Shown here one piece after another: positions 33,602-49,799 of a stretch of 58,379 nt of DNA. The first letter of the stretch is position 1; the number at the start of each line of letters is the position of its first letter. Origin of the DNA: Azolla pinnata (Eukaryota; Streptophyta; Polypodiopsida; Salviniales; Salviniaceae). The notes beneath the pieces are model-generated. The model saw nothing but the letters and a program-made list of their open reading frames with translations, searched no databases and was not told the origin of the DNA. The stretch is from positions 8,590-66,968 of the forward strand of contig JBBBWG010026980.1 of NCBI GenBank assembly GCA_037176905.1. Direction: 5' to 3'. The position numbers and the translations under genes are program-made.

Positions 33602-36217
33602 ATGGCAACAAGACAGGGAGGGAGCTGTGGAAGGAGTGGTGAGCTCCTGTGGAAAGACCTGTTCAGGAACCCATCTCTATGGAGCGACAATCGCCATTCC
33701 AAGTGCAACCCTAACTCGCCAGATTTCAGGCACAGCATCACCGAGGAAGGCTTGTGGATGCAGGAAGGCTTCATCCCATGTTGGGTCCTCAATGAGCTGA
33801 GCAGAGCAGGTATGGTAAGTGCAAGCCGTATGGTTTCATCCCCATCATCATCCGTCTGCTGTAAGCTGAAAAGCTCGTCCTCTTTTGTGGAGTCGCTCAA
33901 GGCCTGTGCCAAGAACAAGGACTTGTACGAAGGCGTTCGAATCCACGCCGAGATTCTGAAACATGGGCTGCTTATGCACAGCCCTTTCGTCGCTTGCACT
34001 TTGATTCATATGTATGCTAAATGTGGTGCTCTCACCAAAGCACAACAAGTGCTTGATGAGCTTCATGTGCGGGATGTAGTGTCTTGGAATGCCCTTATTT
34101 CTGGCTATGCCCAGCAGGGGCGAGGTCACGAAGCAATCCATTGTTGTGAAAGAATGCAAAGGGAAGGGTTGTCCCCGGACGAGGTCACCTATACTTGTCT
34201 CCTCAATGCTTGTGGGATCACTGGAAGTATTGACAAGGGCACACAAATCCATCATGAAATTCTTCGTCTGGGTTTATTAGAGAAAAACACCATTCTTGGA
34301 AATGCTTTGTTGGATATGTATGCCAAATGTGGTATGCTCGATAAAGCATGGGAGGTTCTCAAGGAGCTCCCTGCTCGAAATGTCGTGACCTGGAATGCGT
34401 TGATTTCAGGGTATGTCCAACATGAGCAAAGCCATGAAGCACTGAAATGCGTGGGGTATATGCAAGATGAGGGGTTCTCCCCAAATGCTATTACTTTCAC
34501 TTGCATGTTGAAGGCTTGTGGTTGCATAGGGGACCTTGACAAGGGAAAAGAAATTCATGAAGAGATTGTGAAAAGGGAATTGCTTAAGGACAATACTTTG
34601 TTGGGCTCTGCTTTGGTGGATATGTATGCCAAATGTGGTCTACTAACAAAAGCAGCACAAGTGCTCGATGAGCTTCCTGTTCGGAATGTAGTTTGCTGGA
34701 ATGCCATAATTGCAGGGTATGCCAAGGATCAGGAAGGTTACAAAGCATTAGACTGTTTGGCTAGGATGCAAAGGGAGGGACTCTCTCCCGATGAGGTGAC
34801 ATTGACTTGCACCCTAAATGCATGTGGCAATGTTGGAGCTCTTGACAAGGGCAAACAAATTCATGACGAAATTGAAAAAGGAGGATTTCTTCGGAAAAGT
34901 ATCGTGCTTGGCAATGCTTTGGTAGATATGTATGCCAAATGTGGCATGCTTGCAAAAGCACAGGAAGTGCTTGATGAACTTCCTGCTCGAGACAGAATCT
35001 CTTGGAACACACTACTTGCAGGATATGCCCAGGATGAACAAGGCCACGAAGCACTGAATTGTTTCACATGGATGCGAAAGGAAGGAATCTCAGCAGACGA
35101 TATAACTTTCGCTTGCATTCTCAAGGCATGTGGCAGCATGAGAGCGATTGACAAGGGAAAACATATCCATAGCGAGATTCTCAGTAGAGGGTTGCTCGGT
35201 AAAAGTGTTGTGCTCGGGAATTCGTTGGTTGATATGTATGCCAAATGCAGCTGCCTTTCAAATGCAAAGCAAGTTCTTGAAGAGCTTCCTGTAAGAAATG
35301 TAGTGTCTTGGAATACGCTCATTACAGGCTTTGCCCAACATGAGCAGGGTCATGAAGCACTTAATTGTTTCGAACAGATGCAAAGGGATGGTCTTCCCCC
35401 AAATGAAGTCACGTTTTCTTGCATCTTGAAAGCGTGTGGTGGCATAGGAGCCATCGACAAGGGACTACAAATTCATGATGTAATCGTCGAATTGGGATTT
35501 CTACAGAAGAGTGTTGTGCTTGCCACAGCTCTAGTGGACATGTATGCCAAATGTGGCATGCTTGCAAGAGCACAACAAGTACTCGAAGAAGGGGTGCAGG
35601 TTCGAGATGTTGTGTCTTGGTCTGTTCTGATAGCAGGATATGCTCAAGATGGGCAAATCTGTAAAGCATTGGATTGTTTTCGAAGGATGCAAAAGGAGGG
35701 TCTGCGTCCCGATGATGTTACCTTTGTATGTGTGCTCAATGCATGTGGTCACTCAGGAAACTTGGATGTGGCACAGAGATACTATGAGGCCATGAGTAGA
35801 AATTATGGCATTGTGCCGAAGTTAGAACATCATACATGCATGGTAGTCATTTTCGGATGTGCAGGGCGGTTTGACAAGGTGATGTCGGTTATTAAGACGA
35901 TGTCGTCCTCTGATGAGACTTCAGTTTGGCTTGCACTTCTAGGTGCTTGTAGAAAATGGGGAAATGCGAAGCTCGGCAGATTGGCGTTTGATCAAGCAAC
36001 ACATTTGGACAAAAATGTTGCAACTGCCTATGTTGCCATGGCCAATATCTATGCAGCTGCTGGGATGTATGACGATGCGGCGAAGGTTGAGAAGATGAGA
36101 ATAGAGAATGGCGCTCGCAAGAAGAGCAGCTGGGTCGATGCCATCAGCAATTTGAAGTCTTCTTTCGTCTGCGATGAAAACCACCTGGAAGGTAAAGAGA
36201 GATGCATAAACAAGTAG
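33602..36217 (+). CDS. PPR-B: PLS-type PPR protein with E1-E2 and a PG-box remnant, no DYW
   Basis: Intronless 871-aa ORF. PPR array from about residue 96: six S motifs with MYAKCG or MYAKCS cores alternate with P motifs (VVSWNALISGYAQ) and L motifs (VTYTCLLNACG) at ~101-residue spacing. The C-terminal block is L2, S2 (LEHHTCMVVIFGCAG), E1 (VWLALLGACRKWGNAKL) and E2 (AYVAMANIYAAAGMYDDAAKV). It ends with KKSSWVDAISNLKSSFVCDE, which looks like the beginning of the PG-box region (SWIEV...F.VGD), where DYW-class proteins would continue. The protein stops 15 residues later, so the deaminase is absent. The leader (Met1 to ~70, including LLWKDLFRNPSLWSDN) is shared with DNA upstream of PPR-E, which supports Met1 over Met71 (MVSASRM). 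Organelle targeting is likely from the family but was not shown. Faces PPR-C tail to tail. Confidence 0.9.
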   Translation: MATRQGGSCGRSGELLWKDLFRNPSLWSDNRHSKCNPNSPDFRHSITEEGLWMQEGFIPCWVLNELSRAGMVSASRMVSSPSSSVCCKLKSSSSFVESLKACAKNKDLYEGVRIHAEILKHGLLMHSPFVACTLIHMYAKCGALTKAQQVLDELHVRDVVSWNALISGYAQQGRGHEAIHCCERMQREGLSPDEVTYTCLLNACGITGSIDKGTQIHHEILRLGLLEKNTILGNALLDMYAKCGMLDKAWEVLKELPARNVVTWNALISGYVQHEQSHEALKCVGYMQDEGFSPNAITFTCMLKACGCIGDLDKGKEIHEEIVKRELLKDNTLLGSALVDMYAKCGLLTKAAQVLDELPVRNVVCWNAIIAGYAKDQEGYKALDCLARMQREGLSPDEVTLTCTLNACGNVGALDKGKQIHDEIEKGGFLRKSIVLGNALVDMYAKCGMLAKAQEVLDELPARDRISWNTLLAGYAQDEQGHEALNCFTWMRKEGISADDITFACILKACGSMRAIDKGKHIHSEILSRGLLGKSVVLGNSLVDMYAKCSCLSNAKQVLEELPVRNVVSWNTLITGFAQHEQGHEALNCFEQMQRDGLPPNEVTFSCILKACGGIGAIDKGLQIHDVIVELGFLQKSVVLATALVDMYAKCGMLARAQQVLEEGVQVRDVVSWSVLIAGYAQDGQICKALDCFRRMQKEGLRPDDVTFVCVLNACGHSGNLDVAQRYYEAMSRNYGIVPKLEHHTCMVVIFGCAGRFDKVMSVIKTMSSSDETSVWLALLGACRKWGNAKLGRLAFDQATHLDKNVATAYVAMANIYAAAGMYDDAAKVEKMRIENGARKKSSWVDAISNLKSSFVCDENHLEGKERCINK

Positions 36218-37332
36218 AAGATTTCTGAAATTGTATATTAGTGTAGACAGTTACAATCAAAATGCCTACAGAAATGTGAACCACAAGCTTGAAAATCTGT
36301 AACAAAGAAAAGAACTGAGAGACAAGGCTCTGAACACTTGATTTCTAAGATGAATCGCCAAAGCGCTTTGCAGGCACGATCTCTAAGGAAGATAAAAGAC
36401 AAATGGGGATTTCTTCCCAGTGGGCCTGTGTACAGCTACAGACTAATGTTGTACAAGTCACATTGACATTGTGGCATAATTTGTAATCTGATCGATTTCT
36501 TATATAAACCTTTGCAGACCTTGCAGGTCATACACAAGGTTGGCTCTTTTTGTTTAGCTTTCTGTACAAATAGTGCAGATTCACCTAAATCTGCAAGCAT
36601 CAGAGATCATCCTTTTGACATTCAACATGGTAAATTGTCACTGAATTTTACTCGGATCGATTCATTTCAAACAGAATATTATTTGTTTTCATGGGGCCAA
36701 GCTTTGCAGCACAATTTGTAATCTGTTTCGAATCCATGTCTGCCATAATTGTTGAAATATCTCACCCATTGTGAGATGGTTCCATTTGCTGCCATCCCGC
36801 GTTGAACTGAAAATGACTGGATGGATACAGAAAGTTTAATTTGAGAAACCTATTTCATGTTGTTCGAAGCATATCGTTTGGATTATAACAAACAAGACCA
36901 GCTTGTGTTTGACACCATGTACTTGCCTTGTAATCACTCAAAAATTGTGTTTCTTTGCATGTGGTGATCCACGCACAATTATGTCGGCAGACAATATCCA
37001 GGATGCTCTTGAACCTCTCCATCTCCTGAACTGGTCAATGAAATAGATTTGCAGAGTGCGGCGCAAACTGGTCGTTATGTGGAACAATCAGATTTTTTCG
37101 CTTTTCATTGCTGCCCTAGTCATTTCCATCACGACCATCAGCCCTTTGTAGCACTCATAGCTTTGGATATCTTCTCTATTTTATAACATCACGGATGTTG
37201 CACTTGTGTTACAAACAGCTGTCGAAAAATCCTTCTTTAGCAGCTACCACCATGGCAGACAAGCCATGGCTTCATTGTTTGTGTTCAGCATCTATATGAA
37301 AACATTGGTAATCACCGATTGTACATCACGCA
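36218..37332. other. convergent 3' intergenic region, PPR-B / PPR-C
   Basis: AT-rich, probable 3' UTRs. Small frames at 36512-36721 and 37206-37330 do not resemble proteins I know. Confidence 0.5.
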
Positions 37333-37684
37333 CAGGAATCACCTCCTGTGGTTGTCAGGACGTATTTTCAAAAAGTTATATACAAACCGTCAATTTGCCA
37401 ATAGACAATGACTGCACATTTCCATTTCAATCAGCTAAAATGCTCAATCTGGGCTTTTTCCAAATAGTACAGTCAGATCTCATGTCTCTTTTTAACTCTT
37501 TCGGCACACAGGGAATCACCTCGTGTGGTTGTCGGGGCATAATTTCCACTGTTTTACATACAAACCGTCAATTTGCCAACAGATAACGACTGCACATTTC
37601 CATTTCCATCAACCAAAATGCTCAATCTGGGGTTTTTCCAAATGGTGCAGTCAGATCTCATGTCTTTTCTAACCCTTTCGGCAT
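37333..37684. repeat. ~178-bp tandem duplication covering the 3' end of PPR-C
   Basis: Copy 1 is about 37333-37508 and copy 2 about 37511-37684. Landmarks GGAATCACCTC at 37335/37512, CCGTCAATTTGCC at 37387/37565 and AGTCAGATCTCATGTCT at 37471/37649 give a spacing of 177-178 bp. Copy 2 holds the last codons and stop of PPR-C; copy 1 lies wholly beyond the stop. Confidence 0.9.
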
Positions 37685-39953
37685 CCTCTTGCATACCAGC
37701 GTCGGCGTAAATATTAGCCATCACGATATAAGCCGATGCAAGGCTGTCATCGAGTTGTACTGCTTGCTGAAAGGCTAATTTCCCGAGCTTCACATTTCCC
37801 CATTTCCGGCAAGCACCCAACAGTGCAAGCCAGACTGAAGCATCATCCGAATATGGCATCGTCTTGATCACTGATAGCGCCTTGTCGAAGCGCCCTGTAC
37901 ATCCAAAAACCACCACCATGCATGTGTGATGCTCCAGCTGTGGCAACACCCCGTATTTTCGGCTCATATCTTCATAATACATCTCTGCTTCATTCAGTTT
38001 CCCTGTATGACTACATGCGCTCAGCAAGCATAGGAACGTTACTGCATTCGGAACAATGCCTTCCCTTAACATCTCTTTGAAACACCTCACCACTTCATCG
38101 CAGTGCCCCTCTTGGGCATATCCATAAATCAGGGCAGACCAAGATATGGCATCGCGCACAGGAAGTCCTTCAAGCACTTGCTTTGCTTTCGTAAGAACAC
38201 CGCATTTGGCATACATATCCACCAGAGCGTTGCCGAGCACAAGGTTTTGATGCAGCCAGCCCCCGCTTATAATCTCATCGTGAATCTGCTTTCCTTTGTC
38301 GATAGCTCCAACATTACCACATGCCTTCAAGATGCAAGTGAAAGTGATCTCGTTTGCACGGAGACCTTCCTTCTGCATCCTTCCGAAGCTCTTCAACGCC
38401 TCGTGACCTTTCTGCTCTTGTGCGTAGCCTGTGATGAGTGTATTCCAGGAGATGACATTCCGTGTTGGCATGCTTTCCAGCACATCCTGAGCCTTTGCTA
38501 GGTCCCCACATCTGGCATACATATTAATCAGCGCGTTCCCGAGCATAACGTTTCTCTTCAACAGACCTTTCCTGACGATATCGTCGTGAATCTGTTTGCC
38601 TTGGCCAATCGCTCCTATGCTCCCACATGCCTTCAGGATACTTGTGAAGGTAACGTCATCTGGAGAGAGACCTTCTTTCTTCATACGTGCAAAGCAGTCG
38701 AGCGCCTCATGGCCTTTTCCATCTTGAGCATACCCTGTGATTAGCGCAGACCAAGCGATCACATCTCGAGTCGGAAGCCCTTCGAGGACTTCTTGTGCTC
38801 TGTCAAGTGCACCGCATTTTGCATACATATCTACCAGTGCGGTGCCGATCATGATATTTTTCTTCTGCAATCCTCTAGCAACGATCTCGTCGTGAATCCG
38901 TTTACCTGTATCGATCGCTCCCAGATTGGCGCATGCCTTCAAAATGCATATGAAAGTGACTCTGTTCGAAGAGAGGCCCTCCCTTTGCATCTGAGTGAAG
39001 CATTCCAGTGCTTCAGGGCTTTGTCCCTCTTGGACATGTCCTGAAATGAGGGTATTCCAAGAGATCGTGTCCCGAATTGGAAGCTCTTCAAGCACTTGCC
39101 GTCCTTTTTCAAGTACCCTGCATTTGACATACATATCTATTAGTGTGTTTCCAAGCGTTATATTCTTCTCAAGCAAGCCTAAGCTAGCGATCTGATCATG
39201 GATCTGTTTACCCTTCTCGATATCTCTTACACTGCCACAAGCCTTGAGGACACAAATGAACGTGACCTCATTCGGAGAGATTCCCTCGCCTTGCATTTGC
39301 TCAAAGCACCGAAGCGCTTCATGTCCTTGACCTACTTGGGCATACCTCGCAATCAATGTCGACCATGACACGACGTTCCGAGAAGGAAGGCTTTCGAGCA
39401 CTTGCCGTGCCACTGTGAGCATATGGCATCTGGAATACATGTCGATGAGCGCATTCCCGAGCGCAACATGCTTCTTGAGCAAGCCCTTATCGACAATCTC
39501 GCCGTGGATTTGCTTTCCCTTCTCAATGGACCCTATGCTGCCACAGGCCTTGAGGATGGAGGTCAAAGTGACCCCATCAGGTGATAGACCCTCTTTCCTC
39601 TGCATCCTTTCGAAGCAATCGAGAGCTTCCTTATATTGGCCGTGCTGCAGATACCCGGAGATCAGACCATTCCACGCGACGATGTCTCGAACAGGAAGCT
39701 CTTGGAGCATTTGATCAGCTTTCGCAAGCGCACCACACTTGGCATACATGCTGATCAAGGCACTGGCAACATGAAGGTTGCTCTCGAGGATCATCCCTCG
39801 CCTCAGGATATCAGCATGTAGCCTGGAGCCTGCCTCCAGATCCTTGCTCTTGACACAATCCTTGAGCCGATCCAAGACGAGTGTAAGCTCTTCTCTGCTC
39901 TTCTTTCTTCTCCTCATAAGGGGCTCCTCCCTAGACCCAGCATTACAAGGCAC
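37554..39953 (-). CDS. PPR-C: PLS-type PPR protein ending in the PG-box region, no DYW
   Basis: Intronless 799-aa ORF with a short basic leader (MRRRKKSREELTLVLDRLKD). It has six S motifs (MYAKCGALAKA, MYSRCHMLTVA, MYVKCRVLEKG, MYAKCGALDRA, MYARCGDLAKA, MYAKCGVLTKA) with P and L partners. The tail has L2/S2 (LEHHTCMVVVFGCTG), E1 (VWLALLGACRKWGNVKLG), E2 (AYIVMANIYADAGMQEDAERV) and then NPRLSILVDGNGNVQSLSVG. That last stretch matches the PG-box pattern (NPG.SWIEVDG.V.SF.VG) without its Trp. The frame ends ten residues further on. The coding 3' end lies inside the second copy of a 178-bp tandem duplication. A splice-like donor (CATCAG|GTATGC) at 40206 and acceptor (TTTACAG) at 40023 suggest a 5' UTR intron, but this is untested. 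Confidence 0.9.
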   Translation of the reverse strand: MPCNAGSREEPLMRRRKKSREELTLVLDRLKDCVKSKDLEAGSRLHADILRRGMILESNLHVASALISMYAKCGALAKADQMLQELPVRDIVAWNGLISGYLQHGQYKEALDCFERMQRKEGLSPDGVTLTSILKACGSIGSIEKGKQIHGEIVDKGLLKKHVALGNALIDMYSRCHMLTVARQVLESLPSRNVVSWSTLIARYAQVGQGHEALRCFEQMQGEGISPNEVTFICVLKACGSVRDIEKGKQIHDQIASLGLLEKNITLGNTLIDMYVKCRVLEKGRQVLEELPIRDTISWNTLISGHVQEGQSPEALECFTQMQREGLSSNRVTFICILKACANLGAIDTGKRIHDEIVARGLQKKNIMIGTALVDMYAKCGALDRAQEVLEGLPTRDVIAWSALITGYAQDGKGHEALDCFARMKKEGLSPDDVTFTSILKACGSIGAIGQGKQIHDDIVRKGLLKRNVMLGNALINMYARCGDLAKAQDVLESMPTRNVISWNTLITGYAQEQKGHEALKSFGRMQKEGLRANEITFTCILKACGNVGAIDKGKQIHDEIISGGWLHQNLVLGNALVDMYAKCGVLTKAKQVLEGLPVRDAISWSALIYGYAQEGHCDEVVRCFKEMLREGIVPNAVTFLCLLSACSHTGKLNEAEMYYEDMSRKYGVLPQLEHHTCMVVVFGCTGRFDKALSVIKTMPYSDDASVWLALLGACRKWGNVKLGKLAFQQAVQLDDSLASAYIVMANIYADAGMQEDAERVRKDMRSDCTIWKNPRLSILVDGNGNVQSLSVGKLTVCM

Positions 39954-41149
39954 AAGCAGTGCTCCTCCTTGCTACCATGACATCAAGCTTCAACCTTCAG
40001 GGGCATCCAGATATCTATCTATCTGTAAATAGCATGGATGGACACAGATCATTCAAACCAGGAAAACTCTGTTTTAGAGGATCGTGAAAACCCACGTGAA
40101 ATCCGAGCAGCTCCTTTGAACAAATGGATTTCTGCACTTTTTCTGGTGCCTTAGCCCAATTGGGCTCTCTTGCCATGGAATCCTGAGTATAACTGAATCA
40201 GCATACCTGATGATAGAAGACGCCACCACCACCGAATCTCCCTGATTTGGGCTCCATCAAGAGCTTCCACGAAAAAAAAGCCAGATGTGCATACTCTGCT
40301 CCGATCGCTGGGACAACAACATTCTTTTCAGGCAACGAAGAAAGATTCCTTCCCTGAAACGGGGAAAACTGAGGAAATATGCTCTGTATGTAGTGAGAAG
40401 AATCTTGAGGGTTCAAAGCTCTCATGGTTAAACACTCTTTTGTATGCAGTGTCAAGCCTTGAAAGCTTCTAAATTTTTTCATGTAAGACATTCCAATTCA
40501 CATGATGTGCTGCTGGCTGCACTGAAGGTTTAATGGTGAAAAGCATTGAACAGATTCAACCAATTTGCAGAAAGTGCTACATACACAAGATCTTCAGTGT
40601 GGAATTTCCATGGGAAAAACAAATGAAGGAAACAATGAATAAACAGATGGATTTGGCCAAGAAGTTGCTACCTTACCCTCCTACAGATATCTGTGTAGCA
40701 TGGCTCTTGTAAAATATACAACATGGTTCATAGCTAAGGCATCTGAACTTGCCTCAATGCCATTTATTTATCAAGCCATGCCTGTCCCAAATTCACTGCA
40801 ATGAGACTGCAAAATCTACCTTAAATTTGACAAAGCTAAGTTAACAATCATCGGTTATGATAAAGCTTGAAGTCTTTTGTTTTGGTCTCTATACATTCCA
40901 ACATTGTATGAAAATCACACACTACCTCATGAAAATCAGACATTTCCAACAGATGAAGAGAATTTGGCACAAGCTCCAGCAACATTATTTTGGTGATATA
41001 ATCATTACATTTCAAAAGCGTTCAGAAACATAATAATAATTTTAACATTCCCAATCCCATTCGCAACATTCGGAAACTGGTTTTTTCTTTTCGTTTTTCA
41101 GAATAAATGCACATGAGTTAATTCATAATATACAAAGCTTTTCAAAAAT
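39954..41149. other. PPR-C upstream region and FtsH 3' region
   Basis: Contains the possible PPR-C 5' UTR intron (40023-40206) and the FtsH 3' UTR. An antisense-free frame at 40198-40491 (minus) ends at the candidate donor and may be leader sequence. No independent gene was recognised. Confidence 0.45.
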
Positions 41150-46291
<5,142 letters not shown>

Positions 46292-48598
46292 TCACATACC
46301 TTCTACGACACTCTGTCGACCGCTTCCCGCTCTGAGGGCATCGATCCTTTCCGCATCTTTTGGCATCCCAGCAGCTGTGTAGATACCGGCCATCAAGATA
46401 TACGCAGCCGGAGGCGGACCTTCGGCAGCATCACACGCCGCTATCTCATCGAAAGCCAACCTCCCGAGCTCGACATTGCCCCATTTCTTACAAGTGCCCA
46501 GGAGCGCGAGCCACGCGGAAGGATCGTCGCAGCACGGCATCGTCCTCAGAACAGACATCGCCTCCTCGAAGCGGCCGGCGCAGCCGAGCATGACCACCAT
46601 GCAGGTGTGGTGCTCGAGCCTGGGCTCGATCCCGTAGACGTCGTTCATGTTCTCGTAGTACCATCGGGCCGCGTCCAGATTGCCAGAGTGAGCACACGCG
46701 TTGAGGATGGAGAGGATCGTGACCTCGTCGGGGACGGAGCCCTCGTTCCGCATGCGCTCGAAGCACCCGAGCGCCTTCTGGAGATGCCCCTCGCGGGCAT
46801 AGCCCGAGATGAGCGAGTTCCAAGACACCAGATTCCGAGCCGGGAGCCGTTCGAGCGTCTCTTGCGCCTTCGTCAGCAAGCCGCACTTGGCGTACATGTC
46901 GACCAACGCAGTGCCCAACACAGTACTCTGCTCCAGCATTCGCCCGTCGATCAGAAGACAGTCATGGATTCGATGCCCCTTATCCACGGCCCCCGCATTA
47001 CCGCAAGCCTTCAAGACGGAGAGGAAGGTGATGGTGTTGGGGCAGATGCCCTCCCTCTGCATCGCGGCGAAGCAATCCACGGCTCCGCGGCATCCTTTCT
47101 CGGCCCGGGCGTAGCCTGCGATCATGGCGTTCCAAGAGACCACATCCCGGAGCGGAAGGCTACGGAGCACGACGCGTGCCTCTGCGAGCTCGCCACATCT
47201 CGCGTACATGTCCACCAGCACATTCCCCACCGCGATGCTCCTCTCCACCGAGCCCCAACCGATCATCTGGCCGTGGATCTGCTTCCCGCATTCCACGGCT
47301 CCGATGCTCCCGCACGCCTGGAGTGCGCAGATGAGCGTCACATCGACGGGGAAGTTCCCTTCCCTTTGCATCTGCACGAAGCAATCGAGAGCTTCTTGCC
47401 CGTGCCCACTTTGGGCATATCCTGTGATGAGCGCGGACCACGAGACTATGTCGCGAACCGGGAGCTCTTCGAGCACTTGCCGCGCTCTGGCAAGGCGCCC
47501 GCACCTGGCATGCATGTCTACCAATGCATTCCCGAGCACGATGTTGCCCTCAAGCATGCCAACCTCGATCTGATCGTGGATTCGCTCGCCTGCTTCGACA
47601 TCTCCCAGGCTTCCGCATGCCTTCAAGACGCCGACGAAGGTGACATCGTTCGGAGCGAGGCCTTCGATTCGCATCAGCTCCAAACACTCGAGCGCCACGT
47701 GGCCTCGCCCCGCGTCCGCATAGCCTGCGATCAAAGCGGACCAGGAGACCACATTCCGCGCCGGGAGATCCTCCAACACGTCTCGTGCTCGCTCGAATCG
47801 ACCACATTTCACATACATGTCCAGCAACGCATTCCCCAAGGCGATCTGCTTCTCGACGAGCATTCCGTTGCGGACGATCGCATCGTGAACCTCGATGCCT
47901 CTGTCGACGGCTCCGGCGCTGCCGCAAGCCTTGAGAACGGAAATGAACGCGACTTCATCGGGAGAGATCCCCTCCCTCTGCATCTGTTCGAAGCAGCCGA
48001 TCGCCTCGTAGCCATGGCCCTTCGAGGCATACCCTGCGATGAGCGCAGACCAAGAGACCACATCCCTGGCAGACAGCAAGCCGAGCACGCGCTGAGCTTC
48101 TTCCAGGGCGTCGCATTTCGCATACATGTCCACCAAGGCGTTGCCGAGCTCGGCAATGTTCTTCTCCTTCTCCGACAAGCTTCCGCGATTCATCATCGTC
48201 GCGATCCTGCTGTGGATCTGCTTGCCCTTGCCGAGGGCTTCCAAGCTGGCACATGCCTTGAGGGAGCAGATGAAGGTGACTGCATCCGGGGCCATGCACC
48301 CTCTTTGCATGCTTTCCAGGCATTCGAGCGCTTCCCGGCCGCGGCCATCGTGGACATATCCTGTGATGAGTGCATTCCAAGCTACCACATTCGGAGCAGG
48401 AACCTGTCGGAGCACCTCGTGAGCCTCGGCAAGCATACCACATTTGGCATACATGTTGATGAGGGAGGCCGCGACGTAAGGGCTGCTTGCCAGAAGCCCA
48501 TGCCGCAGGGCATGGGCGTGCAATCGGCTGCCTCTGAGAAGATCCTTGGCCTTGGCGCAGCGCTTGAGGGACTCGACGAGGGCGCGAGCGAGCTGCAT
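46292..48598 (-). CDS. PPR-D: PLS-type PPR protein with E1-E2, no DYW
   Basis: Intronless 768-aa ORF, the most GC-rich of the set. The PPR array starts almost at the N terminus (RALVESLKRCAKAKDLL), leaving no obvious room for a transit peptide. Either targeting lies in the first helix or a 5' exon exists; the ATG overlaps a donor-like GTAAGATG. Six S motifs: MYAKCGMLAEA, MYAKCDALEEA, MYVKCGRFERA, MHARCGRLARA, MYARCGELAEA, MYAKCGLLTKA. The fifth L motif contains the usual VLKACGNAGAVDKGHRIHD, followed by a slightly longer S motif (DGRMLEQSTVLGTAL). The C-terminal block is LEHHTCMVVMLGCAG, AWLALLGTCKKWGNVELG and AYILMAGIYTAAGMPKDAER, then 18 non-conserved residues. Divergent from PPR-E across 1.7 kb. 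The opposite strand is open for 823 codons, but this is a composition effect. Confidence 0.9.
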   Translation of the reverse strand: MQLARALVESLKRCAKAKDLLRGSRLHAHALRHGLLASSPYVAASLINMYAKCGMLAEAHEVLRQVPAPNVVAWNALITGYVHDGRGREALECLESMQRGCMAPDAVTFICSLKACASLEALGKGKQIHSRIATMMNRGSLSEKEKNIAELGNALVDMYAKCDALEEAQRVLGLLSARDVVSWSALIAGYASKGHGYEAIGCFEQMQREGISPDEVAFISVLKACGSAGAVDRGIEVHDAIVRNGMLVEKQIALGNALLDMYVKCGRFERARDVLEDLPARNVVSWSALIAGYADAGRGHVALECLELMRIEGLAPNDVTFVGVLKACGSLGDVEAGERIHDQIEVGMLEGNIVLGNALVDMHARCGRLARARQVLEELPVRDIVSWSALITGYAQSGHGQEALDCFVQMQREGNFPVDVTLICALQACGSIGAVECGKQIHGQMIGWGSVERSIAVGNVLVDMYARCGELAEARVVLRSLPLRDVVSWNAMIAGYARAEKGCRGAVDCFAAMQREGICPNTITFLSVLKACGNAGAVDKGHRIHDCLLIDGRMLEQSTVLGTALVDMYAKCGLLTKAQETLERLPARNLVSWNSLISGYAREGHLQKALGCFERMRNEGSVPDEVTILSILNACAHSGNLDAARWYYENMNDVYGIEPRLEHHTCMVVMLGCAGRFEEAMSVLRTMPCCDDPSAWLALLGTCKKWGNVELGRLAFDEIAACDAAEGPPPAAYILMAGIYTAAGMPKDAERIDALRAGSGRQSVVEGM

Positions 48599-48697
48599 CT
48601 TACGGACATGTCGAGTGGAGAGGATCCATGGAGGCTCGTCATCGTCCTGCCATGATTCACCTCGCCCTTCTCAGGGAGGCAGGCCATGAAGATGCCG

Positions 48698-48792
48698 ATG
48701 GCGATGGCGATGGCGATGGCGATGATGATGAAGGTGGTGGCGATGGCGATGGCGATGGCGATGGCGATGGCGGTGGCGATGGCGATGGCGAC
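48698..48792. repeat. GGCGAT hexanucleotide array
   Basis: Runs of GGCGAT, interrupted by ATGATGAAGGTGGT and by a GGCGGT variant, about 100 bp upstream of the PPR-D start codon. Same unit as in the FtsH transit peptide coding region. Confidence 0.85.
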
Positions 48793-49799
48793 CACATCTT
48801 CTGTCTGCCATGAACATGACCTTCCTCTCTTTCTCTCTGTCTCTGTGTATATATATATATATATTTATTTAGTTAGTTAGTTATTTATTTATTTAGTTAT
48901 TTATTTATATTTCTATATTTAATTAATTGTTTATTTATATTTTTATATTCATAAATATAAATGTAAATAAGCAAATAAAATAAATAATCTGTATATATAT
49001 ATATATATAGTTATTTGTTTATATGTGGGAACATTTATGGATTAACTCCTCCTGATTTGCCAGTCTTGACTGCCCAACAATTTTCCATAATTATCAACCA
49101 CAAGTTTTGAATTGAGGAACCAATTCATCCAATAATCAGTTACTCGAGAAAAGCTTGATTTTTACCGGCTTCCGATCTCGCGGCTAGTTTCTGCAGTGCG
49201 ATTCTGTTGGCAGGTTCTTCTAATACGATCGACTATCCGATTCTATTATTTGAGTTTGATCCGATGATTACTTTGTTGGCTTGGTCAAATCAGGCATCAT
49301 CCGATTAATCCAATCCGTCTTCTTCTAATCTAAGACATACTCGTAGCACGCCCCGATTAATCAATGTGCTGTATCCGATTCGGCGTGAGACATGCTCGTA
49401 GCATGTCCTATGCCAAATGCATTACAATTGCAAGACAACGAATCGAATACGATGGGCAAACGCGTGCAAGAATCTCGGCGCATTCGGTAGAATCCCATGC
49501 AGGTGTCCGATGTTCGATGTCCCATGATGGCGTCTGATGTGAGTGATGTGCTCGATGGTGTTTGATGTCGAATGCCCGATGCCCGATTCAGAGGATGAAT
49601 GATGAATAATGTAAGAGATTTCAATGCATGAGAAGGTTTGATGCATGCTTGGCGGATGATGTCGAACGGTTTGAATGATGCGTAGATGGATGATGTTGAA
49701 TGATGGATGTGTGGGTGGATGGACGTATGCTGAATGATGTATGGATGGATGTGTTGGTGGATGAATCTTTTCTGATGATGCTCAGGTGATGTGATGGAG

